DNA of 64,000 nt from Adonisia turfae CCMR0081 (GTDB lineage Bacteria; Cyanobacteriota; Cyanobacteriia; Phormidesmidales; Phormidesmidaceae), in NCBI RefSeq assembly GCF_011009555.1, contig NZ_QXHD01000004.1, positions 7,539,490 to 7,603,489 of the forward strand. The letters are read 5' to 3'. Position numbers and translations under genes: made by a program. The notes under the pieces were generated by a model. The model worked only from the letters and a program-made list of their open reading frames with translations. It was not told the origin of the DNA and searched no databases. Shown piece by piece: positions 7,966 to 15,679 of this stretch; within the stretch, counting starts at the first letter, position 1, and each line of letters begins with the position of its first letter.

Positions 7966-9301
7966 CTGGAAATGGCGCATTGCCCAAAATCTCGCGAAAC
8001 GAGCCAAACGGAAAACACGACAGCACCCTGTTACGGGTTATGTGGCGGAGCATCATCTCCCTAGTCTCAAAACCCGCGAAGGGATTGCCGCCACCCTGGC
8101 CTTATCGGCCCTGACCGATGCCTTGAGAGAACAAAATGACCTCCAGCGCCGCCGTGTTGCTCGACTGGAGCAACGGGCCGAACAACAGCGCAGTCTCATC
8201 GAAGCCCTGGTGCAGTTTTTGGTGGTGTTTCTGCTGCTTCTCAGTGTTGGTGGTTATGCCGCCTTCAATTGGGCTGTGACAGAATTAGGAGCGCAGATAA
8301 ACGCGATTTCCAGCCTGCCAGGCATGGGTTGGCTGCTGGAGGGTACTGAACTCCCAGAAAAGCACCAACACCCTCGTGACGGTGTTTATATGCCGAGCGT
8401 GGCCTCTTTTGACCCGCTTGCGATCGCAACGCCTTATTTATACGACAACAGTCCACCAGGAGCATGGGACTTTACGCTCATTGATCCAAAAACTGATAGT
8501 ACTCGCGTGGCCATTCCCAGTCCCTGCCCTGGCATCATTGAGGAGATTGGTCAGACCAAGCGGGCCGGTAACTATCTGTGGCTGAAATGCAGTGATGGCA
8601 ATCGATGGTTTATGGCCCATCTGCATCGTTATCAGGTGGCCCAGGATAGTACCGTGCAATTGGGCCAAGCGCTGGGCCTGCAAGGCAGTACCGGCAACAG
8701 TACCGGTGATCATGTTCATGCGGTGATTGACCCAGTGACTGGCGATCGCACCGACCGCACAGCCACTAAACCGATTCTAGATAAAGCCTTTAGGTTTTGG
8801 AAGCAGGGGAATCAGCTGGCAAATAGTCACCTCAGTCCTTTGTCAGACACAGCGATCGAGCTGGTCAAGCAGCTGGAAGGTCTGCAGCTGGAGGCTTACC
8901 CCGATGGCACTGATGCCAATGGCCTCAAACGCTGGTCTATTGGCTACGGCACCCCTTCACGGCCTGGTGAACAGATCACCCCAACTGAAGCTGACAAACG
9001 ATTACAGGCACATCTGGCTGTTGCCAGTCAGCGTGTAAGTGACCTCGTCACCGTCCCCCTAGCAGAAACACAACGAACGGCGCTCATTAGCTTTGAGTAC
9101 AACACTGGCGGCCTGGCAACTTCTGAGTTGCTTCGTCACCTGAATAATGGCAATTTGCAGGCGGCTGCCGCTGCATTTGAAGACTGGGTTTACTGGGTAC
9201 CCCATGGTCAGGTCGACCCGGAGATTGCACCAGGATTGGTCCAACGCCGGAAGCGGGAGCAGCAGCTTTTTTTAGAAAGCATCCAGATAAGCGCCTCTTA
9301 A
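7940..9301 (+). CDS. Membrane-anchored M23-like peptidase fused to GH24-type lysozyme
   Basis: 453 residues from ATG 7940 (GGGAG upstream). Order: basic cytoplasmic N-terminus, helical stretch, one membrane span (about 88-112), an M23/LytM-like domain (about 170-270) with AHLHR (H227) and GDHVHAVI (H258, H260), and a T4-lysozyme-like GH24 domain (about 303-448) with putative catalytic E313 in LVKQLEGLQLEAY, D322, and WSIGYGT. The usual first HxxxD metal motif of M23 is not evident (GAWDFTL instead), so the peptidase may be weakened. It would cut both peptide and glycan bonds in the wall to let a transfer apparatus through, as VirB1-like enzymes do. Confidence 0.85.
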   Translation: MSDSTPPLNWKWRIAQNLAKRAKRKTRQHPVTGYVAEHHLPSLKTREGIAATLALSALTDALREQNDLQRRRVARLEQRAEQQRSLIEALVQFLVVFLLLLSVGGYAAFNWAVTELGAQINAISSLPGMGWLLEGTELPEKHQHPRDGVYMPSVASFDPLAIATPYLYDNSPPGAWDFTLIDPKTDSTRVAIPSPCPGIIEEIGQTKRAGNYLWLKCSDGNRWFMAHLHRYQVAQDSTVQLGQALGLQGSTGNSTGDHVHAVIDPVTGDRTDRTATKPILDKAFRFWKQGNQLANSHLSPLSDTAIELVKQLEGLQLEAYPDGTDANGLKRWSIGYGTPSRPGEQITPTEADKRLQAHLAVASQRVSDLVTVPLAETQRTALISFEYNTGGLATSELLRHLNNGNLQAAAAAFEDWVYWVPHGQVDPEIAPGLVQRRKREQQLFLESIQISAS

Positions 9302-9317
9302 CACAGGAGCAACAGCG

Positions 9318-9537
9318 ATGATGACGACGAACGGACTTACGCACGGGAAGAAGTGTCGAGTTGCTGAAACAAAATCAACAACGCTACGAACGCTTACAGG
9401 AAAGATTGACTGAATGACCAGAGGGGAGCTGCGATCATCGGGTCAGACAAATCCTGATGACGGTGCAGGCAAAAACAGCGCTCATCCTGCAGTTCCACCT
9501 ACAGACATATGCCTTGGAACAGGAGCCCCATGAGTAA
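9318..9537 (+). pseudogene. Decayed small gene in the transfer operon
   Basis: One frame from about 9340 reads plausible helical protein (ELLKQNQQRYERLQERLTE), then an in-frame TGA at 9415-9417, then more plausible protein (RQILMTVQAKTALILQFH) to TAA at 9535-9537. The TGA could derive from a TGG Trp codon. An ATG at 9318 with AGGAG upstream is in a different frame, so a frameshift is also needed. The final codons overlap the start of the next gene by 8 bp, as in an intact coupled operon. Could also be two sequencing errors. Confidence 0.45.
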
Positions 9538-9814
9538 TCTACCTAGGGTTTTTGATAATAATCCACTGCAGCTACTGGCCGAAAAAGCCAGCCCCGAGAT
9601 GATTCATGACTGGATCGATGCACTGTATGAAACGGATTTTATTGTGGACGACCCCCGCTTACCCTTTCTGCTGTTCACAGTTACTGCGCTTTGTGAATAC
9701 ACCGAGACCCATCCACTCAATCCTGACTATCAAAAGAAATTCAACAGTATTTGTGAACTGGCATTCACAGTTTGCGGTGAGGCTCTGGAACAAATGAAAG
9801 CACAGACGCTCTAG
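9530..9814 (+). CDS. Hypothetical 94-residue soluble protein
   Basis: ATG 9530 is preceded by AGGAG at a good distance, which selects it over an upstream in-frame ATG at 9509. The product is acidic and helical with three Cys residues (CEYTE, CELAF, CGEAL) and no membrane segment. It overlaps the decayed gene before it. No family recognised. Confidence 0.6.
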   Translation: MSNLPRVFDNNPLQLLAEKASPEMIHDWIDALYETDFIVDDPRLPFLLFTVTALCEYTETHPLNPDYQKKFNSICELAFTVCGEALEQMKAQTL

Positions 9815-9918
9815 CGTAAGATTCTAGCCTGGCCAGCCTAAAGTGTGCGCCAGCTTATAGCTCTCTACCTTCCAGGTTGCTATGAGTCCTGCGTTTTGTC
9901 GTAGGAGACTGTTGTGTC

Positions 9919-10308
9919 TTGCTTAATCCACAAGAATTGCAAGCGAACCTTGCATATTTTACGGGAACAACAACCTGGTATCGTTACCGTCTCGGAGTTG
10001 CCGTTTTGGGCTACTACACAGATGGTGTGCAATACCTGGCAGAGAATGCTGAATGCTATTGGCTATTGGGTGATATCTTCATCGCGCAGCAACTGGAATC
10101 GATTCGGCAAGAACCATTTCAGGTTTGGGAGCTGAAAGTTGCTGATAGCGCAGGTACGCTCACAGCTAATGATGGTAATACAACGACCATCTTTAACAAG
10201 GAAATTTCTGTGACTGACTTTCCTTTGCAATCCATGACACTGTATGTGGAATGGAGCAATATGGAAGGGAGAGACATGCCTGTGCTCTTGCTCCCCAGTG
10301 AGCATTAA
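9919..10308 (+). CDS. DUF6876-like protein
   Basis: 129 residues, start probably TTG 9919, 11 bp after AGGAG. The N-terminal pattern ELQANLAYFTGT, YRYRLG, YTDGVQYLAENAECYWLL matches small cyanobacterial and plasmid proteins known as DUF6876 as I recall them; function of the family is not established. A strong rho-independent terminator follows directly, so this closes the rightward operon. Confidence 0.65.
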   Translation: MLNPQELQANLAYFTGTTTWYRYRLGVAVLGYYTDGVQYLAENAECYWLLGDIFIAQQLESIRQEPFQVWELKVADSAGTLTANDGNTTTIFNKEISVTDFPLQSMTLYVEWSNMEGRDMPVLLLPSEH

Positions 10309-10332
10309 TCGTTGTTTTACTCAGGATTTATT

Positions 10333-10356
10333 GGGAGGCTTCGGCCTCCTTTTTTA
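10333..10356 (+). terminator. Rho-independent terminator
   Basis: Perfect 6-bp stem GGAGGC (10334-10339) with a TTCG tetraloop and GCCTCC (10344-10349), followed by a run of six T. It ends the plus-strand transcription unit before the convergent parB gene. Confidence 0.9.
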
Positions 10357-10405
10357 TTTGGTAACACGTATCTTGGTGGTGCAAATCTTGCTAAAGCTCA
10401 ATAAA

Positions 10406-11401
10406 TCAAGAAATTTTAGTTTGGAAAATATCCTCAATTTCTTGAATCAACCGCTCAAGTCTTTCTGTGCTTTCGGGGTTGGCCCACTCTTCAGACTTAC
10501 TAATTTTGGTTAGTCCTCTGTAGAAACGAAGTTTTAATGAATTATCATTACTATCCGTCTCCGCTTCGGGGGCAGTAGCTTGCAACAACTCTCTTCGCTC
10601 TTTACGAATCTCTGCCACAGATGGATTATCTTCAATTGCCCACCGTAGTAGTTTTCCTCGAATCTCTGCATCCTTAACAGGCGCTATTTCTACTGCCTTG
10701 CTCCAGCTTAACTGTTCACGAACAGCTGTTTTAATATCTTCTGGTAAGCGTTGCAGCTTTCTAAATTTGCCACGGAATCCGGTAAGACTCCCTTTTTTAT
10801 AGTATTCAAGAACAGCCTCTAATTTTTCAGCCTGAAGAGCGATATCGCTCTTCATTTCTTTTTTACGTTGTGCATTATTTACAACTTCATCAAGCAGTGA
10901 GATAACCTTCCTAGTCGAGATCCCAAGTTCATCTGCTGCGATTTCCAAAACCCCTTCCACTTCCTCCAGCGGGTTTAGGTCATTACGTACGAGATTTTCA
11001 TCAAGACGAATCCGCCGAGCCTGATAATCGGTTAGCTCTTTAACTTCAGCGGGTATGGTGTCATACCCTAAGTCTTTGACGGCACGGTAACGCGACTCAC
11101 CATAAATAAGCTCAAAGTCACAGTTGGGATCAGCTTCGGCTCTGAGGCTCTCTGGTAAAGGTCTTAGTAGAATAGAGCCTTGAAAACCATTTTGCTCGAT
11201 AGAATTTCTTAGCTTTGCCTGCTCATCAGGGTCAAAGTATTTCCGGAATTGAGTTTGATTTACATAAATCCGTGAGAGTTTAATTGGTTGGACTTGGATG
11301 AATGCTGCTGCATCCTCGGAGGATACATTTGTTTGAACGGCCTGGGCTGGCTCGTCATTAACCGCTTCAAAGACCGCACTTAGCTTTGATTTTCGGCTCA
11401 T
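10406..11401 (-). CDS. parB: ParB-family partition protein
   Basis: 331 residues. ParB/Srx N-domain features: KLSRIYVNQTQFRKYF, SILLRPLP, then GESRYRAVKDLG in place of the usual GERRxRA, and ENLVRNDLNPLEEV. An HTH-containing helical region follows. It binds parS DNA and works with ParA to position plasmids. The ATG overlaps the parA stop (ATGA), so it is the second gene of a parAB operon. The Arg-to-Ser change in the CTP-binding GERR motif is a point of interest for its nucleotide switch. parS is not identified with confidence. Confidence 0.85.
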   Translation of the reverse strand: MSRKSKLSAVFEAVNDEPAQAVQTNVSSEDAAAFIQVQPIKLSRIYVNQTQFRKYFDPDEQAKLRNSIEQNGFQGSILLRPLPESLRAEADPNCDFELIYGESRYRAVKDLGYDTIPAEVKELTDYQARRIRLDENLVRNDLNPLEEVEGVLEIAADELGISTRKVISLLDEVVNNAQRKKEMKSDIALQAEKLEAVLEYYKKGSLTGFRGKFRKLQRLPEDIKTAVREQLSWSKAVEIAPVKDAEIRGKLLRWAIEDNPSVAEIRKERRELLQATAPEAETDSNDNSLKLRFYRGLTKISKSEEWANPESTERLERLIQEIEDIFQTKIS

Positions 11402-11994
11402 GCTAGAATTTCCTGTCCTACCCGTGTGTATTGATACCAGATTTTTTGGGCGTTACCATCTTTTGCTTCACTTGCCAAAGTACCTTCAAGCGGTAATTGC
11501 TCAACAAATGCATATTTTTGAATAGCAGTGCTAAACATTGGGATATTTGAATTAGCTAATAATTCTTTCAGCTCTGCTACAATCTTGGTCGCATTCGGTG
11601 GCACCATCGTTAACAACACTCTGAAAGGGGTTTCCATTTTCTTGATAGCCTGCACAGTTTGGACCAACACCTCTAAGTCCATGGGGCGTGTTGTTGACGG
11701 CAGAATCAGGAGGTCACAGTTTTGTGAAATTTCCTCTAAGTCCTCTGGTGACGGCCTAGCCTTTGTATCAATCACAATATGTTCTGGTCGCCTCGCCATA
11801 ATCAGCTTTGGTGCAAAGTTATCAGTTGTCACCTCGAAAGATAATTTGTTGTGCTTTGCCCAGCTCAGAGCTGAGCGGTTTTCATCAGCATCAATGAAAA
11901 GGGTAGAAGCCTTGGATTGGAAAAATGCTGCCAAATGGACTGCCGTTGTCGTTTTTCCAATCCCACCCTTGTAGCCTGCAACTGTAATAATCAC
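11398..11994 (-). CDS. parA: ParA-family partition ATPase
   Basis: 198 residues, the size of small type Ib-like ParA proteins without an N-terminal DNA-binding domain. Deviant Walker A KGGIGKTTTAVHLA lies at residues 9-22; Walker A' LFIDADENRSAL and Walker B HIVIDTKA follow. It forms dynamic gradients that segregate the plasmid with ParB. It overlaps parB by 4 bp and is transcribed away from the iteron origin, whose left edge probably holds its promoter. Confidence 0.9.
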   Translation of the reverse strand: MIITVAGYKGGIGKTTTAVHLAAFFQSKASTLFIDADENRSALSWAKHNKLSFEVTTDNFAPKLIMARRPEHIVIDTKARPSPEDLEEISQNCDLLILPSTTRPMDLEVLVQTVQAIKKMETPFRVLLTMVPPNATKIVAELKELLANSNIPMFSTAIQKYAFVEQLPLEGTLASEAKDGNAQKIWYQYTRVGQEILA

Positions 11995-12120
11995 CTAAAC
12001 CAGCTTCTGTTAATCAAGTATTTTATTGCAAGGAGTTATTCACGTTTCCCTGTGATAGCAGGTTTTGTAGGAAATCACACTATCAGCAGTGACTTTCTTT
12101 CAAAACACAATGATTGTTGT

Positions 12121-12179
12121 CTGTGGATATGTTGGCAAAGCGATAGCATTCGCGTCAGCGATTGTCCACATATCCACAG
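12121..12179. repeat. 12-bp inverted repeat with DnaA-box-like halves
   Basis: CTGTGGATATGT (12121-12132) is mirrored by ACATATCCACAG (12168-12179). Each arm includes a DnaA-box-like TGTGGATAT. It lies about 130 bp upstream of the parA start, so it could be a partition or operator site rather than, or as well as, a DnaA site. Confidence 0.6.
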
Positions 12180-12300
12180 GAAATCCCGTTAAAGAGTGTT
12201 AATTAAACAGTTATAAAACAATAGTTAGAACGTTAATAAACTGTTAATACGTTACAGTTTGCTGAAAGGCCCAGAATATAAGGCATTAAAGTGCATTTTT

Positions 12301-12448
12301 GTCCGCGAAGTACCGACGTTTTGTCCGCGAAGTACCGTTGAAAAGTCCGTGAAGTACCGACATTTTGTCCGCGAAGTACCGTTGAAAATGTCCGCGAAGT
12401 ACCGTTGAAAAGTCCGTGAAGTACCGACGTTTTATCCGCGAAGTACCG
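12301..12448 (+). repeat. Seven tandem iterons, consensus GTCCGCGAAGTACCG
   Basis: Iterons start at 12301, 12323, 12345, 12367, 12390, 12412 and 12434, all in one orientation with a 22-bp period (23 once). Units 3 and 6 read GTCCGTGAAGTACCG and unit 7 begins with A. The 7-bp linkers are of two types, ACGTTTT or ACATTTT (after units 1, 3, 6) and TTGAAAA (after units 2, 4, 5, 7). Spacing near two helical turns places all on one DNA face for Rep binding. Confidence 0.95.
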
Positions 12449-12472
12449 TTGAAAATAGGAAATAGGGGCGAG

Positions 12473-12494
12473 TTATCCACAAAAATGTGGATAA
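12473..12494. promoter_or_regulatory. Two opposed perfect DnaA boxes
   Basis: TTATCCACA at 12473-12481 and its inverse TGTGGATAA at 12486-12494 both match the consensus DnaA box exactly and face each other across 4 bp. They lie just past the iteron array, as in many iteron plasmids that need host DnaA. Confidence 0.9.
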
Positions 12495-12570
12495 CTTTGG
12501 CTCTCATGATGCTTGCTGAGACTGATTTGGATAGAAAGATATGAGTTTTGTTTGGTGGAACGCCAATAAT

Positions 12571-12585
12571 GTCCGCGAAGTACCG
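12571..12585 (+). repeat. Isolated eighth iteron
   Basis: A perfect GTCCGCGAAGTACCG, 137 bp after the start of iteron 7 and only 6 bp from the end of the rep gene. Confidence 0.9.
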
Positions 12586-12591
12586 TTTCCA

Positions 12592-13635
12592 TCAGATAGG
12601 GTGATTAGCAACGTATCTGGTACAAAAAGCAAGAAAGGCTTTATCCGGATTTAGAGGTGCGTCTTTGTGTTTTTTCTGAGCCCAAGCCCGCCATTCTTGC
12701 TCAATATGCTGAATATCGTAATTTGGATAGCTCTCCTTTGCGTCAATCAGGGTATGAACTGAGAGTTCAAAGCTACCCTTTAGTTTTGGCCGCTGTGAGG
12801 CAGATGTCTTGTTTATCAGTTTTTTGGGGCGGAAAGTAATGCGGCTCCTTGCTGGATCTCTCGCTACATTAATTTCCATCGTGTATTCAGGAAGGCAATT
12901 TTCCCGAATTAGGCTGACAACATCCGCCTTAAATCGTCTGATCTCGCGGTTGGAGCCACATTTATCCTTGAGCCGTGGCAAGCTAATAGACCAACTTTTC
13001 TGCCTACCACAGTGCTTTCGAGCCAGTTCATAGAAACGACGAGCGAGCCCCTTACTCATCGTAAAGTATTCATCATGAATGGTTAAAACCCTTCGGTCGC
13101 GTGTAATTGCACGGAAGACCCAGTCACTAAGAGTGACCTCAACAGCAACCATGACGGTTTTACCATTCGGAAGAGTACGGTCGATAGTGCGCCATGATTC
13201 AATCCATCCAAAACCTCGCCGCTCTTTTTCGTCTCCTGAGGCAATAGTTGTTCTAATGCTGGTATTACGCAACCGGTCCAGGGCATTAAGGAGCAATTCA
13301 TAACCTCGCTTGCCGGTGCTGCGTTTGGTCCTTTTTAAGAAGTCTGCAGCCACAAATCGAATTTTGTGTGATGGTATTTCACCACGTTCAATCCGCTCAT
13401 TCAAAATACTGGCTATGTAGATTAAAACTTCTTTATCCCAGATGGTTGCAACTCCGCGAGGTCCAGGCTCCACTATAATTTCTACGTCATCATGTTGGTA
13501 AAAAATGGGTTTCATCTGCGGTTTTTTCTCAAGCGAGAAAAAAGGATGCTCCATTAAAACTCGATCGTCTTTAAGTGGAAGATTAGCCCTGTCTTCAGCA
13601 AATAAGCTAAGTTGGCGTGTCGCTGACTCGGGCAT
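12592..13635 (-). CDS. RepA-like plasmid replication initiator
   Basis: 347 residues. The central part (WIESWRTIDRTLPNGKTVMV, YFTMSKGLARRFYELARKHCG, SISLPRLKDKCGS, REIRRFKADVV) matches the RepA/RPA-type initiator family with winged-helix domains that bind iterons. The gene is adjacent to the iteron array and carries an iteron-like site 18 bp before its start codon. Start ATG 13635. It should bind the iterons to open the origin and repress its own promoter. Family call is from motif memory; position makes it firm. Confidence 0.85.
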   Translation of the reverse strand: MPESATRQLSLFAEDRANLPLKDDRVLMEHPFFSLEKKPQMKPIFYQHDDVEIIVEPGPRGVATIWDKEVLIYIASILNERIERGEIPSHKIRFVAADFLKRTKRSTGKRGYELLLNALDRLRNTSIRTTIASGDEKERRGFGWIESWRTIDRTLPNGKTVMVAVEVTLSDWVFRAITRDRRVLTIHDEYFTMSKGLARRFYELARKHCGRQKSWSISLPRLKDKCGSNREIRRFKADVVSLIRENCLPEYTMEINVARDPARSRITFRPKKLINKTSASQRPKLKGSFELSVHTLIDAKESYPNYDIQHIEQEWRAWAQKKHKDAPLNPDKAFLAFCTRYVANHPI

Positions 13636-13652
13636 GTTGACGTATTTGTTTT

Positions 13653-13667
13653 GTCCGTGATGTACCG
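13653..13667 (+). promoter_or_regulatory. Variant iteron in the rep promoter (probable autorepression operator)
   Basis: GTCCGTGATGTACCG differs from the iteron consensus at two bases and is preceded and followed by the same TTTT and ACG linkers. It sits immediately upstream of the rep start codon at 13635, where Rep binding would block transcription. In the direction of rep transcription it is inverted relative to a forward-reading iteron. Confidence 0.75.
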
Positions 13668-13742
13668 ACGAGAAGATTAAGTCGCTTCTATCGGACAGTC
13701 AAATCGTTAACCTCCAAAAACTGACTGATAGCTGGTTTTGAA

Positions 13743-14236
13743 CTATTGCCGCCGCCATTTCCAAGGCTCAGTAAACTTCGACTGCCATATACCGCGCTGC
13801 TCAGCTTTAGCTGTCTTTTCGTCCTTGATGTATTGCCTCGTGTAGCGCCGATAGGCCAGTGCCCAGCCATAACAAACCATCCAGGCATTGAGGTTGATTT
13901 CCCCAGCAAAGCATTCAGCTAAGGTTCGGTCATAGCGGTCTGTATCCTTGTGATCGCAACTTAGCTGAGTACCCTTGGTTTCATCCTCAAGGGCCTGTCT
14001 GGCATCTTGGCCACAGCGCCAGAGTATATTCCTTTCAGGCACGTTTGATGCAGCTCTACAGCATCAATGCCCCACAATCTGATTTCAGTCTGACTGATGG
14101 TGAGAGAGTCGCCGTCGATAACTGTGGCGGTGCCGACAGTTTGATCAACCGAATGCTCGGCACTACTTTCGCACCCGATAAGCCAAAATAAAGCCGCCAA
14201 AAGGGCCATTGAATATTTTGTGCCACCTTGGGTCAT
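13743..14236 (-). pseudogene. Frameshifted staphylococcal-nuclease-like secreted lipoprotein
   Basis: Two overlapping frames together make one thermonuclease-like protein. The first (from 14236, or ATG 14209) has a lipoprotein signal ending LFWLIGC, then GTATVIDGDSLTI and RLWGIDAVELHQTC. The second, shifted by -1 near 14030, supplies LWRCGQDARQALEDE, KDTDRYDRTLAECF and a normal C-terminus. These are the SNase active-site regions in order. A one-base change breaks the gene; no strong slippery heptamer is seen, so mutation or sequencing error is likelier than programmed shifting. Confidence 0.75.
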
Positions 14237-14305
14237 TCAAAACCTTAACAGTGCGTTAAAACTCATCTGAGGGCGATTAAGGGCTATTCAGGTTTGCTTG
14301 TAAAG

Positions 14306-14551
14306 CTACTCTTCCGTCTGGTTTGGGTGCTGGCTGACCAGAAAATCCATTGGCACCTCGAACAATTGCGCAAAGGCATGGAGTTCATAATCTTTGACGC
14401 CGCGTTGATTGTGCTCAATCTTCGACAAGTCGGCTTCACTGAGTTTGATGCCGTAGTCTATTTCCAGTGCCGCTGACAGCTCAACAAGTTTCAGATTAGA
14501 GTTCCTGCGCATCTCCCTGATGCGTCTGCCGCTGATGTTTGCCCTGCTCAT
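14306..14551 (-). CDS. XRE-family transcriptional regulator
   Basis: 81 residues from ATG 14551; an in-frame start at 14569 is possible. The order RIREMRRNSNLKLVELSAAL, GIKLSEADLSKIEHNQRG, YELHAFAQLFEVPMDFL is a classic lambda-repressor-like HTH. It probably regulates neighbouring genes or itself. It follows the broken nuclease gene in the opposite order of transcription. Confidence 0.8.
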   Translation of the reverse strand: MSRANISGRRIREMRRNSNLKLVELSAALEIDYGIKLSEADLSKIEHNQRGVKDYELHAFAQLFEVPMDFLVSQHPNQTEE

Positions 14552-14862
14552 GACCAGTAGCACTATCAAGACGATCAGTCATATTTTTTCGATAATCGAA
14601 AGTTTTTTCGTCGCACAACCTTGACGGTCACTGGTGAGTTTCCTACACTCCACCCTCGGTCAACCGCCGTTGACCTGGGGAAAATGGTCATTCCCCTGTT
14701 CAAGAGTGCGTTACTGCCAAATCCCCTCTATGGTGGTGACGTATCCATCCCTGCTTATGGCCGGGGTGCCGAGGGGCGTACGTTTTTGGACGTGCGTCTC
14801 CTTGGTGCTGCTCTCTTGACAGCGTGACCATCACCCCGGCCACCCATACGCAGGATATTTCT

Positions 14863-15150
14863 ATGCCCGATTCTCGACCAGCCGTACCAAGGCTGCCGGA
14901 TAAAGCTCGATTTACTGAAAACCTCTGCCAACAAATCGAGGGTTTTCAGCGGATTTTGCAAGTCCCAAGCGAAACTTTAGCAGCTGCCCTGACTCTGTCG
15001 CCGCAGGAGTTTCAGCGGCGCATTATCCGGGTCGAGGACTTCACGGCGTATGAGATTGCCGTCTGTGCTGCCATCTTCCGCACAACAGTTTCGTCTCTGG
15101 TGGGCGAGGAATATCCTCTGAATACTTCGCCTAGCTCCAGCGTTCTTTAA
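14863..15150 (+). CDS. Small HTH-like protein
   Basis: 95 residues from ATG 14863, with AGGA 9 bp upstream; a GTG at 14824 would add 13 residues. The core (IEGFQRILQVPSETLAAAL, SPQEFQRRIIRVEDFTAYEI, IFRTTVSSLVG) has the helix pattern of an XRE-type domain, though weaker than the gene at 14306. Regulatory role inferred. Convergent genes are absent; it is divergent from the XRE regulator. Confidence 0.55.
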   Translation: MPDSRPAVPRLPDKARFTENLCQQIEGFQRILQVPSETLAAALTLSPQEFQRRIIRVEDFTAYEIAVCAAIFRTTVSSLVGEEYPLNTSPSSSVL

Positions 15151-15679
15151 CCGACAAGACGTTGCTGGAGCCGCTATCAGTGGATAGCCGAGCCTCCTAA
15201 AGCGATAACACTTAACACCCACTTACTCTCTGGCTGTGCGATGCGATCAAGCCTCATCCCTTGTCCCTTGATACGCCTATTTGCTGCTATAAGCGTCATA
15301 CAGCGTCTTTAATCCATATTCGTATCTTGGGTACAAAAGTCTCCTTATCCTCACTCAAAACTGATCTGAGCACCTTATAGCACCATGCTACCAGGAAGGG
15401 CAGGGGACATAGTTATTGTCGTTCTTAATATTGTTGTCATCGGCCCTGACCTGTCGCTGCCAGCGCTACAGGCGGTTTGTCATGGGTTTACCAGGGTTCT
15501 CCGCCTTGGTTGGCATAGCTGAAAATCACTCCGGCTTTTAGGCCGGGAATCAGAACCAGGCCGCCAAGCAAAACGACGGTTTCCACGCTGTGGACCCTCC
15601 GCAGTTTTGCTGGTCGCCCGAACCTGCCCCGGCGCTGGGCAAAGCCATGATTTTCAACCGCCAACAAGGAGAAACCATC
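15151..15679. other. Non-coding leader upstream of ssb
   Basis: No convincing gene. It has several small hairpins, including CCGGC/GCCGG around a TTTTAG loop (15531-15546). A minus-strand open frame (15488-15844) overlaps the ssb gene and has no recognisable content. A long structured 5' leader for the ssb transcript is possible. Confidence 0.4.

Larger units (their letters stand above)
12000..12590. other. Iteron-type replication origin region
   Basis: Between divergent-leading parA and the rep gene end lies a 590-bp gene-free segment with all parts of an iteron origin: a long inverted repeat (12121-12179), an AT-rich stretch (about 12187-12256, candidate unwinding element), seven phased 15-bp iterons (12301-12448), two perfect DnaA boxes (12473-12494) and an eighth iteron (12571-12585). 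This is strong evidence that the window is, or derives from, an autonomously replicating plasmid. Confidence 0.85.

Noticed and set aside
12301..12585. Possible CRISPR array
   Set aside because: Repeats are 15 bp with 7-bp linkers of two recurring types, no unique spacers and no cas genes; adjacent to rep and DnaA boxes, so they are iterons.
13961..14042. Programmed -1 frameshift in the nuclease gene
   Set aside because: No X-XXY-YYZ slippery heptamer or downstream structure evident at the shift; mutation is simpler.
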